Positions 29,138 through 36,798 of a DNA stretch of 64,000 nucleotides are shown one piece after another. Every line of letters starts with the position of its first letter. The stretch's first letter is position 1. This DNA is from Flavobacterium phragmitis (GTDB lineage: Bacteria > Bacteroidota > Bacteroidia > Flavobacteriales > Flavobacteriaceae), in assembly GCF_900112575.1 (NCBI RefSeq), contig NZ_FOMH01000010.1, forward strand, positions 251,988 to 315,987, read 5' to 3'. The notes below the pieces were generated by a model. It did no database searches and was not told the DNA's origin. It was given only the letters and a program-made list of their open reading frames with translations. Both the position numbers and the translations under genes were made by a program.

Positions 29138-30547
29138 TTAAATATTAATTGAAGCTTCGCCTGATGAAATCCTATATGCCTCCTTCATCACTTCAGAATA
29201 GGTCGGATGTGCATAGCAGATTGAAGCCATATCCTTGGCCGTAACCTCATACTCCAAACCTGTAACTGCCTGCGCAATTAGATCTGCCGCTCTTGCACCT
29301 ATAACATGTACGCCCAACAGTTCGCCATATTTAGGATCGGAAAGCACTTTGGCAAAGCCTTCCTCGTCCATTCCTGCCCTAGCTCTGGCATTTGCCGAAA
29401 ATGGAAATCTGCCCACCTGGTATGCAATTCCCTTTTTCTGTAACTCTTCTTCCGTAGCTCCCACAGAAGCCGCTTCCGGCCATGTGTAAACCACAGACGG
29501 AATGCGGTTATAGTCAATATGTGGCTTTTGTCCATCTATTCGCTCTATAACAAATATAGCTTCCTCTTCGGCTTTATGAGCTAGCATGGCACCGCCGATT
29601 ACATCTCCAATGGCATAAATGCCCTCTTGGTCTGTCTCTAGCAGCTCATTTACCCTGATCGTGCCACCGGTATTTAATGCCACATCGGTATTTTCAAGTC
29701 CCAAATCAGCTGTAAAGGCTTTTCTGCCGACAGCAACCAACACATAATCTGCTATCAGCTCTTCTTGTCCGCCCTGCTTGCTTCTAAAATATACCTTGGC
29801 CATATCTCCCAGATTTTCAGCTTTAAAAACCGCCTGCTCCAATCTGATTTCCACTCCCTGTTTCGCTAGAATTTTAGCCATGGCGCTTCCAAGCTCTCGG
29901 TCCATATTAGCAATCAGATTATCGGCATACTCCAAAATTGTTACTTTGGTCCCTATTCTATTGAAGATCGAAGCCATTTCAACGCCTATCACACCTCCTC
30001 CAATAATGGCTATGCTCTGGGGCTTCTTTTTCATATCCAATGCTTCGGTAGAAGTGATAATCCTTTCTTTGTCAATGGCAACTCCGGCAATGGTGGCAGG
30101 CTTCGATCCTGTTGCAATAATGTATTTCTTTGATCTGATAAGAGTCTCCTCGCTATCGGCATGCACAATCCTGACCTGCTTGCTGCTTATAAAAGAAGCC
30201 GTTCCTCGCAACACGGTAATCTTGTTTTTTTTCATGAGAAATTCCAACCCCTGCGTATTCTTGCGAACCACTTCGCCCTTGCGTTTGTAGAGCTGCTCAA
30301 AGTTTAGCTTGACATCCGAAAATTCAATTCCATGCCTGCTAAAGTTCTTCATTGCATCTGAGTAATGATGTGTGCTGTCCAACAGCGCTTTGGCAGGAAT
30401 ACACCCCACATTGGTGCAGGTGCCACCCAAGGTGCCATACTTTTCGATTAAAGCTGTTTTATAACCCAGTTGTGCACTTCTGATTGCTGCAACATATCCT
30501 CCGGGGCCTGAGCCTATAATGGCGATATCAAATTCTTCCATATTCAT
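29138..30547 (-). CDS. lpdA: Dihydrolipoyl dehydrogenase (E3), stand-alone copy
   Basis: A 469-residue FAD-dependent pyridine-nucleotide disulfide oxidoreductase that reoxidises dihydrolipoamide in 2-oxoacid dehydrogenase or glycine cleavage complexes. Visible parts: FAD fold GSGPGGYVAA (12-21), redox disulfide GGTCTNVGC (Cys44/Cys49), NAD-binding GGGVIGVE, second FAD motif YAIGDVIGGAMLAHKAEEE, and the C-terminal active-site YAHPTYSE. No E1 or E2 gene is nearby. The bases look richer in G+C than the flanking genes, hinting at transfer, though I have not computed this. An operator-like site 31 bp before the start is shared with the GNAT gene, so control by the adjacent TetR is likely. Confidence 0.93.
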   Translation of the reverse strand: MNMEEFDIAIIGSGPGGYVAAIRSAQLGYKTALIEKYGTLGGTCTNVGCIPAKALLDSTHHYSDAMKNFSRHGIEFSDVKLNFEQLYKRKGEVVRKNTQGLEFLMKKNKITVLRGTASFISSKQVRIVHADSEETLIRSKKYIIATGSKPATIAGVAIDKERIITSTEALDMKKKPQSIAIIGGGVIGVEMASIFNRIGTKVTILEYADNLIANMDRELGSAMAKILAKQGVEIRLEQAVFKAENLGDMAKVYFRSKQGGQEELIADYVLVAVGRKAFTADLGLENTDVALNTGGTIRVNELLETDQEGIYAIGDVIGGAMLAHKAEEEAIFVIERIDGQKPHIDYNRIPSVVYTWPEAASVGATEEELQKKGIAYQVGRFPFSANARARAGMDEEGFAKVLSDPKYGELLGVHVIGARAADLIAQAVTGLEYEVTAKDMASICYAHPTYSEVMKEAYRISSGEASINI

Positions 30548-30577
30548 CTATTTTTTAACATTTTTAAAAATCAAAAC

Positions 30578-30596
30578 AAACCAATCGGTCTTTTTT
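30578..30596 (-). promoter_or_regulatory. Candidate TetR operator upstream of lpdA
   Basis: AAACCAATCGGTCTTTTTT occurs here and again, identical over 19 bp, at 31794-31812. Its core ACCAATCGGT is a near-palindrome (8 of 10 positions). This copy lies 31 bp upstream of the lpdA ATG, in the gap after tetR. TetR binding is inferred from the flanking position of the two copies. Confidence 0.65.
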
Positions 30597-30609
30597 ATAG
30601 CGAAAAAAA

Positions 30610-31206
30610 TTAAGCCTTCAGTTGCATAATCACCCTTTCCAAAAACGACATTGCTATCTTCAATTCGGTCATGCTATTATTTACTTTTGACTGCATAAAA
30701 GCTCCTTCTATTATAGAAATCATTACCACTGCAATTTCAACAGGATCAGTATCTTCTTTGATTTCTTTTCTGAGGATACCACGTTTTATTTGATTTTCAA
30801 TCGATGTTTTCCAAAGATCAAGTGCTTTTTGTGCGCTTTTTTTAAGCTTTGGATGCGTATCGTCTGCTTCTGTAGCGGTATTCAAAATTGGACAGCCCGC
30901 CTGTAAATAGGGATATCTGTAATAATTTTTATATGTACTAGGATAAACCAATAACCTTTCGATAGCATTTTCTTTGGCTAGGATACGATCTTTCATGTGT
31001 TTGGTAATCTTGCCAAAATTATAATCAAAAGCGTTTAAAGCAATTTCGTCTTTGTTTTCAAAATTGCCATAAATACACCCTTTTGAAAATCCTGTTGCAT
31101 CCATTAAATCATTAATAGAAGTGCCGGCATAACCTTTTGTATTGAATATAGAGGCCGTTTTTTCTATGATAAGCTGTTTGGTATTTTCAGACTTTGACAT
31201 TTTCAT
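30610..31206 (-). CDS. TetR/AcrR family transcriptional regulator
   Basis: A 198-residue repressor. The N-terminal helix-turn-helix (about 12-58) is typical: IIEKTASIFNTKGYAGTSI, then LMDATGFSKGCIYGNFENKDE. The ligand domain carries AGCPILNTATEADDTHP, the GCP-type signature of the YxaF/LmrA-like branch, members of which respond to small lipophilic compounds. It lies between lpdA and the GNAT gene on the same strand. Identical 19-bp sites occur on both sides of it. It has no copy in its own 106-bp upstream gap, so self-regulation is not evident. The inducer is unknown. Confidence 0.92.
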   Translation of the reverse strand: MKMSKSENTKQLIIEKTASIFNTKGYAGTSINDLMDATGFSKGCIYGNFENKDEIALNAFDYNFGKITKHMKDRILAKENAIERLLVYPSTYKNYYRYPYLQAGCPILNTATEADDTHPKLKKSAQKALDLWKTSIENQIKRGILRKEIKEDTDPVEIAVVMISIIEGAFMQSKVNNSMTELKIAMSFLERVIMQLKA

Positions 31207-31312
31207 TTACTAATAGACTTTATTGTAAAACAAATTTAAAATGAGAAAAGATAAAATATTGATTTAATTTCTTTTTAAAAATTATCCTTTCTTTTGGGTT
31301 GATTAAAATTTC

Positions 31313-31756
31313 TCAGACCTCTTTTAGTTTCATTTTCAGGATGGGATAGTTTTTTCCCATATCATCGAGTTCATTTCGGTCATATACCTCAAATCCCATT
31401 TTCTCATAAAACAGTTTCGCATTATTATTCTGTTCATTAACATCTACCAAATTAACCTGATAATTGGAGCGGATAAAGTTTACCAGCTGTTCTCCATAAC
31501 CTTTTCCGATAATTTGGGGATCTAAAAATAGCATTTCAATTTTTTGATTTTGTATCCCAATAAAACCAGTAATAATTTTGTCCATCATGAGACAAAAAAC
31601 ATCCAGTTTTGTAAAATCGAATTCCTGAAGCATTGCTTTGATCTGCAGAAAATCTTCTTTTGCTAAAAAATGATGAGTTGACAAAACTGATTGTTGCCAA
31701 ACTCTTAGAATACTCTCTTTATATTCGGTTTTATATTTTAAAATTTCAAAATTCAT
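31313..31756 (-). CDS. GNAT family N-acetyltransferase (YjaB-like)
   Basis: A 147-residue acetyltransferase that would move an acetyl group from acetyl-CoA to an amine. The acetyl-CoA loop reads FLDPQIIGKGYGEQLV, preceded by the strand IEMLFLD and followed by the family's NAKLFYEKMGFEVYDR. The length and order match the small YjaB/PhnO-like group. The acceptor cannot be deduced. It is the leftmost-transcribed gene of a divergent pair with the SDR operon. A full -7 box (31776-31783) and an operator-like site (31794-31812) lie directly upstream. Confidence 0.88.
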   Translation of the reverse strand: MNFEILKYKTEYKESILRVWQQSVLSTHHFLAKEDFLQIKAMLQEFDFTKLDVFCLMMDKIITGFIGIQNQKIEMLFLDPQIIGKGYGEQLVNFIRSNYQVNLVDVNEQNNNAKLFYEKMGFEVYDRNELDDMGKNYPILKMKLKEV

Positions 31757-31775
31757 TTTCTTAAAGTTCAGATGA

Positions 31776-31783
31776 CAAAAATA
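31776..31783 (-). promoter_or_regulatory. -7 box of the GNAT gene
   Basis: The minus strand reads TATTTTTG, a full TAnnTTTG match, 19 bp before the GNAT ATG. The operator-like repeat begins 10 bp upstream of it, where bound repressor would block polymerase. Confidence 0.55.
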
Positions 31784-31793
31784 TAAAAAAAAT

Positions 31794-31812
31794 AAACCAA
31801 TCGGTCTTTTTT
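31794..31812 (-). promoter_or_regulatory. Candidate TetR operator upstream of the GNAT gene
   Basis: Second exact 19-bp copy of the site at 30578-30596, in the same orientation, 37 bp upstream of the GNAT start. It also lies about 310 bp upstream of the divergent SDR gene. The remainder of 31813-32119 is AT-rich, and its open frame (31824-32129) has no recognisable protein features. Confidence 0.65.
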
Positions 31813-32119
31813 GTACTGAAAAATTGCTTTGGCGTTTTTCATTGAAAACATATCAATTTCTCAAGGAATCTCATTTAGTTCAAGTTATACTTGAACAATT
31901 AAAATTAATGATGATGGAAAAACATTTGATTAGAGCGAAAAAAAAATTTGATGGAGTAGCTATAAGAAAATGGCGGTCAATAGCATTTTCTAGCAGTAGT
32001 TGCCTTATGAAATCATTAACTAGAAAAGGAATATTCCTTTTTCACTACAACAATCCGACTTTTGGCTACATCTACTTTTTGATTTCTATTGAACTTTGCT
32101 TCAAGAAAATATCAGAAAT

Positions 32120-32902
32120 ATGGATTTAAAAAATAGTACTATTCTAATCACTGGAGGTACCAGCGGAATAGGTTTAGAGTTTGTGAAACAACTAACTGAA
32201 ATTGGTGCAACCATAATCGTTACTGGACGAAAACAAGATGCGTTAGACGAAACTAAAAAACAGTTTCCCAATGTGCATACTTTTCAAAGCGATGTGAGCT
32301 GCCCTAAAGATATTAATGATTTATTTGATGCCGTGACTACGCTGTTTCCTGATTTAAACCTCATCATTAACAACGCAGGAATGATGCGATTGATCGACTT
32401 GAAAGATAAGTCAATTGATTTAGAAAACATCAACCGAGAAATCGCCACCAACTTAACCGGAACCGTACAAATGGTGCATCAGTTTCTACCACATTTGCTC
32501 AAACAAAAATCAGCAGGTATTGTGAATGTTTCCTCCGGAATTGCATTTATGAGTTATTCTCCTGCGCCAATCTACAGTGCCACAAAAGCCGGCGTTCGAG
32601 CTTACACCCAAGCTTTACGATTGCAATTACAAGATACTAATGTGAGCGTTTTTGAAATGATTCCTCCTGGAGTGATCACCAATTTACAAAATGAATGGAT
32701 AAAACAACCGAATCCGGCAATGATGATGACTGCCGACAAAATGGTAAAAATATCGATTGATGGACTTTTAAAAGACAAAAAAGAACTGAAACCGTTTACC
32801 ATCAAAATAATACAATTTTTCGCAAGATTATTACCAAACGTAATGTTGAAAGTTGGACACAGTGAGTTTAAAGCAATTAAAAAACTTAAAGACAACAAAT
32901 AA
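32120..32902 (+). CDS. Short-chain dehydrogenase/reductase (DltE-like SDR)
   Basis: An NAD(P)-dependent oxidoreductase of 260 residues. The cofactor motif TGGTSGIG lies near the N-terminus, NNAG follows, and the active-site YSATK is intact. The start is placed at the ATG at 32120, giving MDLKNSTILITGG; the upstream TTG at 32096 only adds eight poorly conserved residues. The sequence style matches the DltE/SDR_c2 group, whose substrates are mostly unknown. It is the first of five closely packed genes ending with an AraC-type regulator (gaps of 2, -8, 10 and 5 nt). Confidence 0.9.
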   Translation: MDLKNSTILITGGTSGIGLEFVKQLTEIGATIIVTGRKQDALDETKKQFPNVHTFQSDVSCPKDINDLFDAVTTLFPDLNLIINNAGMMRLIDLKDKSIDLENINREIATNLTGTVQMVHQFLPHLLKQKSAGIVNVSSGIAFMSYSPAPIYSATKAGVRAYTQALRLQLQDTNVSVFEMIPPGVITNLQNEWIKQPNPAMMMTADKMVKISIDGLLKDKKELKPFTIKIIQFFARLLPNVMLKVGHSEFKAIKKLKDNK

Positions 32903-32904
32903 TT

Positions 32905-33351
32905 ATGAAAAAAATATTTTTTGCAATCATAATGTCGCTAGTTGCAATTGCAAGTTTTGCCCAGCAGCCAGCCGATAAAATCATTGGGCAATGGGAAAGT
33001 GTAGATGGAGATGTAAAACTTAAGTTCGATATTTTTAAGCAAGACGGAAAATATTTTGGAAAACTTTTATGGGAATCCAATATGTATGAAGCCGATGGAA
33101 AAACACCAAAGAAGGATTTTAACAATCCAAACAGATCTATGCAAAATCGCTCCAGACAAGGAATTATCAATGTGACAAATCTAAAATACGCTGATGGTCA
33201 ATACAGCAGTGGAAAATTGTACAACCCTAGCAATGGTAACACATATAGTTTAAATGCTAAATTGAAATCGGCAAACGAACTGCATTTTCGCGGTTATTTG
33301 GGAATATCTCTCTTAGGAAAAACAATGGAATTTAAAAGAATTAATGAATAA
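32905..33351 (+). CDS. DUF2147 family secreted protein
   Basis: A 148-residue exported protein. The signal peptide (to about ASFAQQ) is followed by one lipocalin-like DUF2147 domain: IIGQWESVDGDVKLKFDIFK, GKLLW, then a C-terminal LHFRGYLGISLLGKTMEFKR. The family's function is not established. It begins 2 nt after the SDR stop codon, so it is co-transcribed and probably co-translated with it. Confidence 0.88.
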   Translation: MKKIFFAIIMSLVAIASFAQQPADKIIGQWESVDGDVKLKFDIFKQDGKYFGKLLWESNMYEADGKTPKKDFNNPNRSMQNRSRQGIINVTNLKYADGQYSSGKLYNPSNGNTYSLNAKLKSANELHFRGYLGISLLGKTMEFKRINE

Positions 33352-33565
33352 AAATCATAAAATGGAAAATAACAGCACCAAAGACCGTTTGTCAAACTTT
33401 TTGTTTATGATTTCTCAGATGTTGCCGCCAATTGGATTTTTCTTATATTTAAAATATAAAAGCCAATTTCCAAATAAAGCAAAAAAAGCCTTGAGAGGCG
33501 CTTTAATTGGTATTCCAGTTGGGATAGTAATGGGATATTTATTGAACAATTTTATAATCAACTAA
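33344..33565 (+). CDS. Small membrane protein, unknown function
   Basis: 73 residues with two predicted membrane segments (MISQMLPPIGFFLYL and ALIGIPVGIVMGYLLNNFI) joined by a basic loop rich in K. The frame overlaps the end of the DUF2147 gene by 8 nt. An ATG at 33362 would avoid the overlap and give a 67-residue form. No named family recognised. Tight packing in the SDR-AraC operon supports a real gene. Confidence 0.7.
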   Translation: MNKNHKMENNSTKDRLSNFLFMISQMLPPIGFFLYLKYKSQFPNKAKKALRGALIGIPVGIVMGYLLNNFIIN

Positions 33566-33575
33566 AACGACAGCA

Positions 33576-33932
33576 ATGATAAAAAATATTATTTCTCTCA
33601 TTTTGCTATTGGTTTCTGTAGGGCTCTCATTCAAACACGGCTGGGATTCCTTTAATGTAAAAAACCATCAGGAATCTCTCAAAATGATGGCTGAGTTGGG
33701 CATCAAACCAACATTTGTTCCAGCAATGGGCATTGCAATGTTGCTCATAGGTACATTGCTTTTATTTCCCAAAACATTTTTATTAGGCAATATCCTTAAT
33801 GCAATTTCCATCGTAATCATTATGGCACTGGCTATTAATGCTGGCAATTTTAAAATCGCATTTATGGAAATTCCGTTTTTACTCTTGCCTTTGGTGTTGA
33901 TTTGGCTAAAATATCCCTTTCTAAAAAATTAG
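33576..33932 (+). CDS. Small integral membrane protein, DoxX-like in appearance
   Basis: 118 residues with four predicted membrane helices and a GWDSFN segment after the first, somewhat like short DoxX-type quinone-associated membrane proteins. The resemblance is weak and no cofactor residues are evident. It is fourth in the SDR operon, 10 nt after the preceding gene and 5 nt before the AraC gene. Confidence 0.75.
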   Translation: MIKNIISLILLLVSVGLSFKHGWDSFNVKNHQESLKMMAELGIKPTFVPAMGIAMLLIGTLLLFPKTFLLGNILNAISIVIIMALAINAGNFKIAFMEIPFLLLPLVLIWLKYPFLKN

Positions 33933-33937
33933 TATAA

Positions 33938-34840
33938 ATGAAAACTCCCTTTAGAATAAAATCTATCACAGAGGGCCATCGAATTGTAGGACTAGAAAAA
34001 CCGAAACATCCCTTAATTAGTATTGTTGATGTTTCAAAATTTACCAACGATTCGGATATAAAGACCGTTATTTTCGATTTTTATACCGTATCGCTGAAAC
34101 GTGGTTGCAATAATTTATTGTATGGACAACAAAAATATGATTTTGATGAAGGTCTGATGGCTTTTATGGCTCCCGGACAGATTTTGCGTGGTGAGGAAGG
34201 TGGTATTCCGGCCAATTTAGAAGGTTGGATGCTCTTCATTCATCCCGACTTTTTGTGGAATACACCGCTAGCAAAAAAGATAAAACAATATGAATATTTT
34301 GGTTATGCAACAAACGAAGCATTGTTCCTTTCTGACAAAGAAGAGACAATGATAAACGGTATCATTGAAAATATTCGCAACGAGTACAATGCTAATATTG
34401 ATAAATTCAGTCAGGATGTAATTATTGCCCAATTGGAATTGCTTTTTACCTATGTGCAACGTTTTTATGAGCGCCAATTTATTACAAGAAAAATAACCAA
34501 TCATCAGATATTAGGCAAGTTGGAAGACATTTTAGAAAACTATTTCAACAACCAAGAAACAGCTTCTAAAGGTTTGCCTACTGTTCAATTTGTAGCCGAT
34601 TCGCTATACATTTCCGCCAAATATTTAGGCAGTTTATTGAAACAATTGACCGGACTTTCGACTCAACAGCATATTCACGAAAAGCTGATTGAAAAGGCAA
34701 AGGAAAAACTGTCAACAACTGATTTAACAGTAAGCGAAATTGCTTATGAATTAGGTTTTGAGCATATGCAATCGTTTAGCAAATTGTTTAAAACGAAGAC
34801 CAAACAAAGCCCGATTGAATTTAGAAATTCGTTCAATTGA
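33938..34840 (+). CDS. AraC family transcriptional regulator
   Basis: A 300-residue regulator with an N-terminal cupin-like sensor region (LMAFMAPGQILRGEE) and a C-terminal AraC DNA-binding domain. The two helix-turn-helix units read VADSLYISAKYLGSLLKQLTG and DLTVSEIAYELGFEHMQSFSKLF, followed by KTKQSPIEFR. Similar proteins often control a neighbouring oxidoreductase. It is the last gene of the SDR operon, so feedback on that operon is likely. A Crp/Fnr-type gene with its own promoter follows. Confidence 0.93.
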   Translation: MKTPFRIKSITEGHRIVGLEKPKHPLISIVDVSKFTNDSDIKTVIFDFYTVSLKRGCNNLLYGQQKYDFDEGLMAFMAPGQILRGEEGGIPANLEGWMLFIHPDFLWNTPLAKKIKQYEYFGYATNEALFLSDKEETMINGIIENIRNEYNANIDKFSQDVIIAQLELLFTYVQRFYERQFITRKITNHQILGKLEDILENYFNNQETASKGLPTVQFVADSLYISAKYLGSLLKQLTGLSTQQHIHEKLIEKAKEKLSTTDLTVSEIAYELGFEHMQSFSKLFKTKTKQSPIEFRNSFN

Positions 34841-34841
34841 T

Positions 34842-34857
34842 TTTGCCAAATGGCAAA
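34842..34857 (+). promoter_or_regulatory. Crp/Fnr-type palindrome upstream of its regulator gene
   Basis: TTTGCCAAATGGCAAA is a palindrome with perfect 7-bp arms and a 2-bp spacer. Its reverse complement recurs exactly at 35468-35483. The centre (34849.5) is 29.5 bp upstream of the -7 box at 34879, equal to the spacing at the second copy. Confidence 0.75.
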
Positions 34858-34878
34858 TCCCTTATAAACTACAATTTT

Positions 34879-34886
34879 TAACTTTG
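34879..34886 (+). promoter_or_regulatory. -7 box of the Crp/Fnr-type gene
   Basis: TAACTTTG matches TAnnTTTG exactly and ends only 4 nt before the ATG at 34891, so the transcript may be leaderless or nearly so. There is no -33 TTG; the palindrome occupies the activator position instead. Confidence 0.65.
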
Positions 34887-34890
34887 TGAA

Positions 34891-35460
34891 ATGGATAAGT
34901 TTATTGAATACATCTTGCAGTTTGGTAATTTGAATAAACAGCAAATTGATCTTATTAGAAGTAAAGGGACAGAAATAGATCTTAGCAGAGACGAATATTA
35001 CTGGGAAGCAGGAAAAACTGTAAAACAAATTGGATTTCTTACGGACGGTGTTATACGTGTGTATTATTACAATAATAAAGGAGAGGAAATTACAAGATAT
35101 TTTATTGATGAAAATCATCTGATTTTATCGGGCAATACGATTGATGAAGTTTACACGCCTTCTGAGTATCTTTCGGCGATTACGGATTGTAATCTGGTCG
35201 TTTTCACAAGAAAAGATTGGAGGGAGATTTTAGATACAATTATTGGCTGGGATAGTATTGTTCAAAAAATAATCACCAAACACCACAATGAAAAAATTGC
35301 ACGAAGAAGTGAGTTGGTTTCGCAAGATGGAGCAGAACGCTATCTTGATTTTATACAAAAATTCCCCACATTGGTTAATCGTGTACCGTTATCTTACATT
35401 GCTTCTTATTTGGGAATTACGCAATCATCTTTAAGCAGAATTAGAAAAAATGTCAGGTAA
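34891..35460 (+). CDS. Crp/Fnr family transcriptional regulator
   Basis: A 189-residue one-domain sensor plus DNA-binding protein. Residues about 25-115 form the cyclic-nucleotide-binding-like beta-roll (DEYYWEAGKTVKQIGFLTDGVIRVYYY). The C-terminal helix-turn-helix is PLSYIASYLGITQSSLSRIRKN. It lacks the cysteine cluster of true Fnr, so the signal is unknown. The reading frame begins 5 nt after an excellent -7 box. Palindromes of the CRP/FNR half-site style (TTTGCCA) lie before this gene and before the next gene, which points to self-activation and control of the aldo/keto reductase. Confidence 0.92.
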   Translation: MDKFIEYILQFGNLNKQQIDLIRSKGTEIDLSRDEYYWEAGKTVKQIGFLTDGVIRVYYYNNKGEEITRYFIDENHLILSGNTIDEVYTPSEYLSAITDCNLVVFTRKDWREILDTIIGWDSIVQKIITKHHNEKIARRSELVSQDGAERYLDFIQKFPTLVNRVPLSYIASYLGITQSSLSRIRKNVR

Positions 35461-35467
35461 ATCGCTT

Positions 35468-35483
35468 TTTGCCATTTGGCAAA
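35468..35483 (+). promoter_or_regulatory. Crp/Fnr-type palindrome upstream of the aldo/keto reductase
   Basis: TTTGCCATTTGGCAAA is the exact reverse complement of the 34842-34857 site. Its centre (35475.5) is again 29.5 bp before the next -7-like box, which starts at 35505. Confidence 0.75.
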
Positions 35484-35504
35484 TGATTTCATTTTTTATT
35501 GAGT

Positions 35505-35512
35505 CAACTTTG
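35505..35512 (+). promoter_or_regulatory. -7 box of the aldo/keto reductase gene
   Basis: CAACTTTG differs from TAnnTTTG at one base and shares AACTTTGT with the promoter of the regulator gene. The reductase ATG follows 29 nt later. Confidence 0.55.
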
Positions 35513-35541
35513 TTTTTATCAAATTTTAAAATCGAGAAAAA

Positions 35542-36516
35542 ATGAAATTAAGAAAATTAGGCAATAGTGGATTAGAAGTTTCTGCATTAGGTTTCGGAGC
35601 AATGGGTTTGAGTTTTCCAACTGCTCCATCAAAAGAAGAAAGCATCAGATTAATTCGTACAGCGGTTGAACAAGGCATTACTTTTTTCGATACTGCTCAA
35701 GGCTACGGCGAAAACGAATTGTTGCTGGGAGAAGCATTGGAACCGGTGCGCAAGCAAGTTGTGATGGCTACGAAATTTGGTTTAAAAAATGGGGATGTAA
35801 GGCAAGGTTTAGATAGTCGTCCAGAAAATATCAGAGCCGTTGCCGAAGCTTCTTTGAAAAGACTAAGAACCGATGTGATTGACCTGTTTTACCAGCACAG
35901 ACCTGACCCGAATGTTCCGATTGAAGATGTTGCAGGGGTCGTAAAAAATTTAATTCAGGAAGGAAAAGTAAAGTACTTTGGACTTTCTGAAGTTAATGCC
36001 GAAACCATCAGAAAGGCACACTCCGTTTTATCTGTTTCGGCTTTGCAAAGCGAATATTCGATGTTTTATCGTGAACCCGAAAATGAAATCATTCCACTTC
36101 TAGAAGAGTTAGGAATAGGCTTTGTTCCTTTTAGTCCCTTAGGCAAAGGTTTTTTGACGGGAACGATAAATTCAGATGTAGAATTAGACAAAGCCGATAC
36201 CAGAAACATTTTACCCCGTTTCAGTAAAGAAAACCGAGCTGCAAATCAGGCACTAGTAGATTTGGTGGTGTCTATCGCTGCTGACAAAAACGCCACACCT
36301 GCTCAAATTGCATTGGGCTGGTTATTGGCTCAAAAACCGTTTATTGTTCCTATTCCAGGCACATCAAAATTGCACCGTCTGCAAGAAAACATTGGAGCAA
36401 TAAATATTTCTCTTTCGAATGAAGATTTAACTAAAATAAATACTGCATTAGCGGCAATTAAAATAGTAGGCGAACGCTATCCTGTACAAATACGGGACAT
36501 CACAGAAAGAAAATAA
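35542..36516 (+). CDS. Aldo/keto reductase
   Basis: A 324-residue NADPH-dependent carbonyl reductase with the complete catalytic tetrad: Asp50 and Tyr55 in FFDTAQGYGEN, Lys78 in ATKFG, and His119 in YQHRPD. The cofactor-binding PIPGTSKLHRLQENI follows near the C-terminus. The sequence belongs to the YakC/Tas-like group, which reduces aldehydes and quinone-like compounds. It stands alone after the Crp/Fnr-type gene, with an operator and promoter matching that gene's and a terminator 95 nt downstream. Control by that regulator is inferred. Confidence 0.95.
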   Translation: MKLRKLGNSGLEVSALGFGAMGLSFPTAPSKEESIRLIRTAVEQGITFFDTAQGYGENELLLGEALEPVRKQVVMATKFGLKNGDVRQGLDSRPENIRAVAEASLKRLRTDVIDLFYQHRPDPNVPIEDVAGVVKNLIQEGKVKYFGLSEVNAETIRKAHSVLSVSALQSEYSMFYREPENEIIPLLEELGIGFVPFSPLGKGFLTGTINSDVELDKADTRNILPRFSKENRAANQALVDLVVSIAADKNATPAQIALGWLLAQKPFIVPIPGTSKLHRLQENIGAINISLSNEDLTKINTALAAIKIVGERYPVQIRDITERK

Positions 36517-36610
36517 CGAACATTCTCCTCGTAGAATGATTATTTTTCAATTTATCATTTCTGACATTTTTAGACTTCATCTTGGTGGCAAAGTCCTGTT
36601 CTTCAATCAA

Positions 36611-36635
36611 ACCGACTTCGTGTCGGTCTTTTTTT
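36611..36635 (+). terminator. Terminator of the aldo/keto reductase gene
   Basis: ACCGAC (36611-36616) pairs with GTCGGT (36622-36627) around TTCGT and is followed by CTTTTTTT. No gene is supported in the rest of 36517-36798. Confidence 0.85.
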
Positions 36636-36798
36636 GGTAAAATTGATCGATTTTTTCATTGGAATTCAAAAAAAGTATGGTGAGCAAAATTTTCAATATA
36701 CTCAAAATATCCTTACACAATCAAGAGAGGATATTATACCCTATTTCATTTCTAAATAATCAATCCGGCTCCAGCGTTAAGAAAATAATTGCGTTTTA

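Noticed and set aside
31824..32129. A 101-codon plus-strand open frame before the SDR gene
   Set aside because: It begins at a TTG, has no recognisable motif, reads through the SDR start region in another frame and looks like AT-rich noise.
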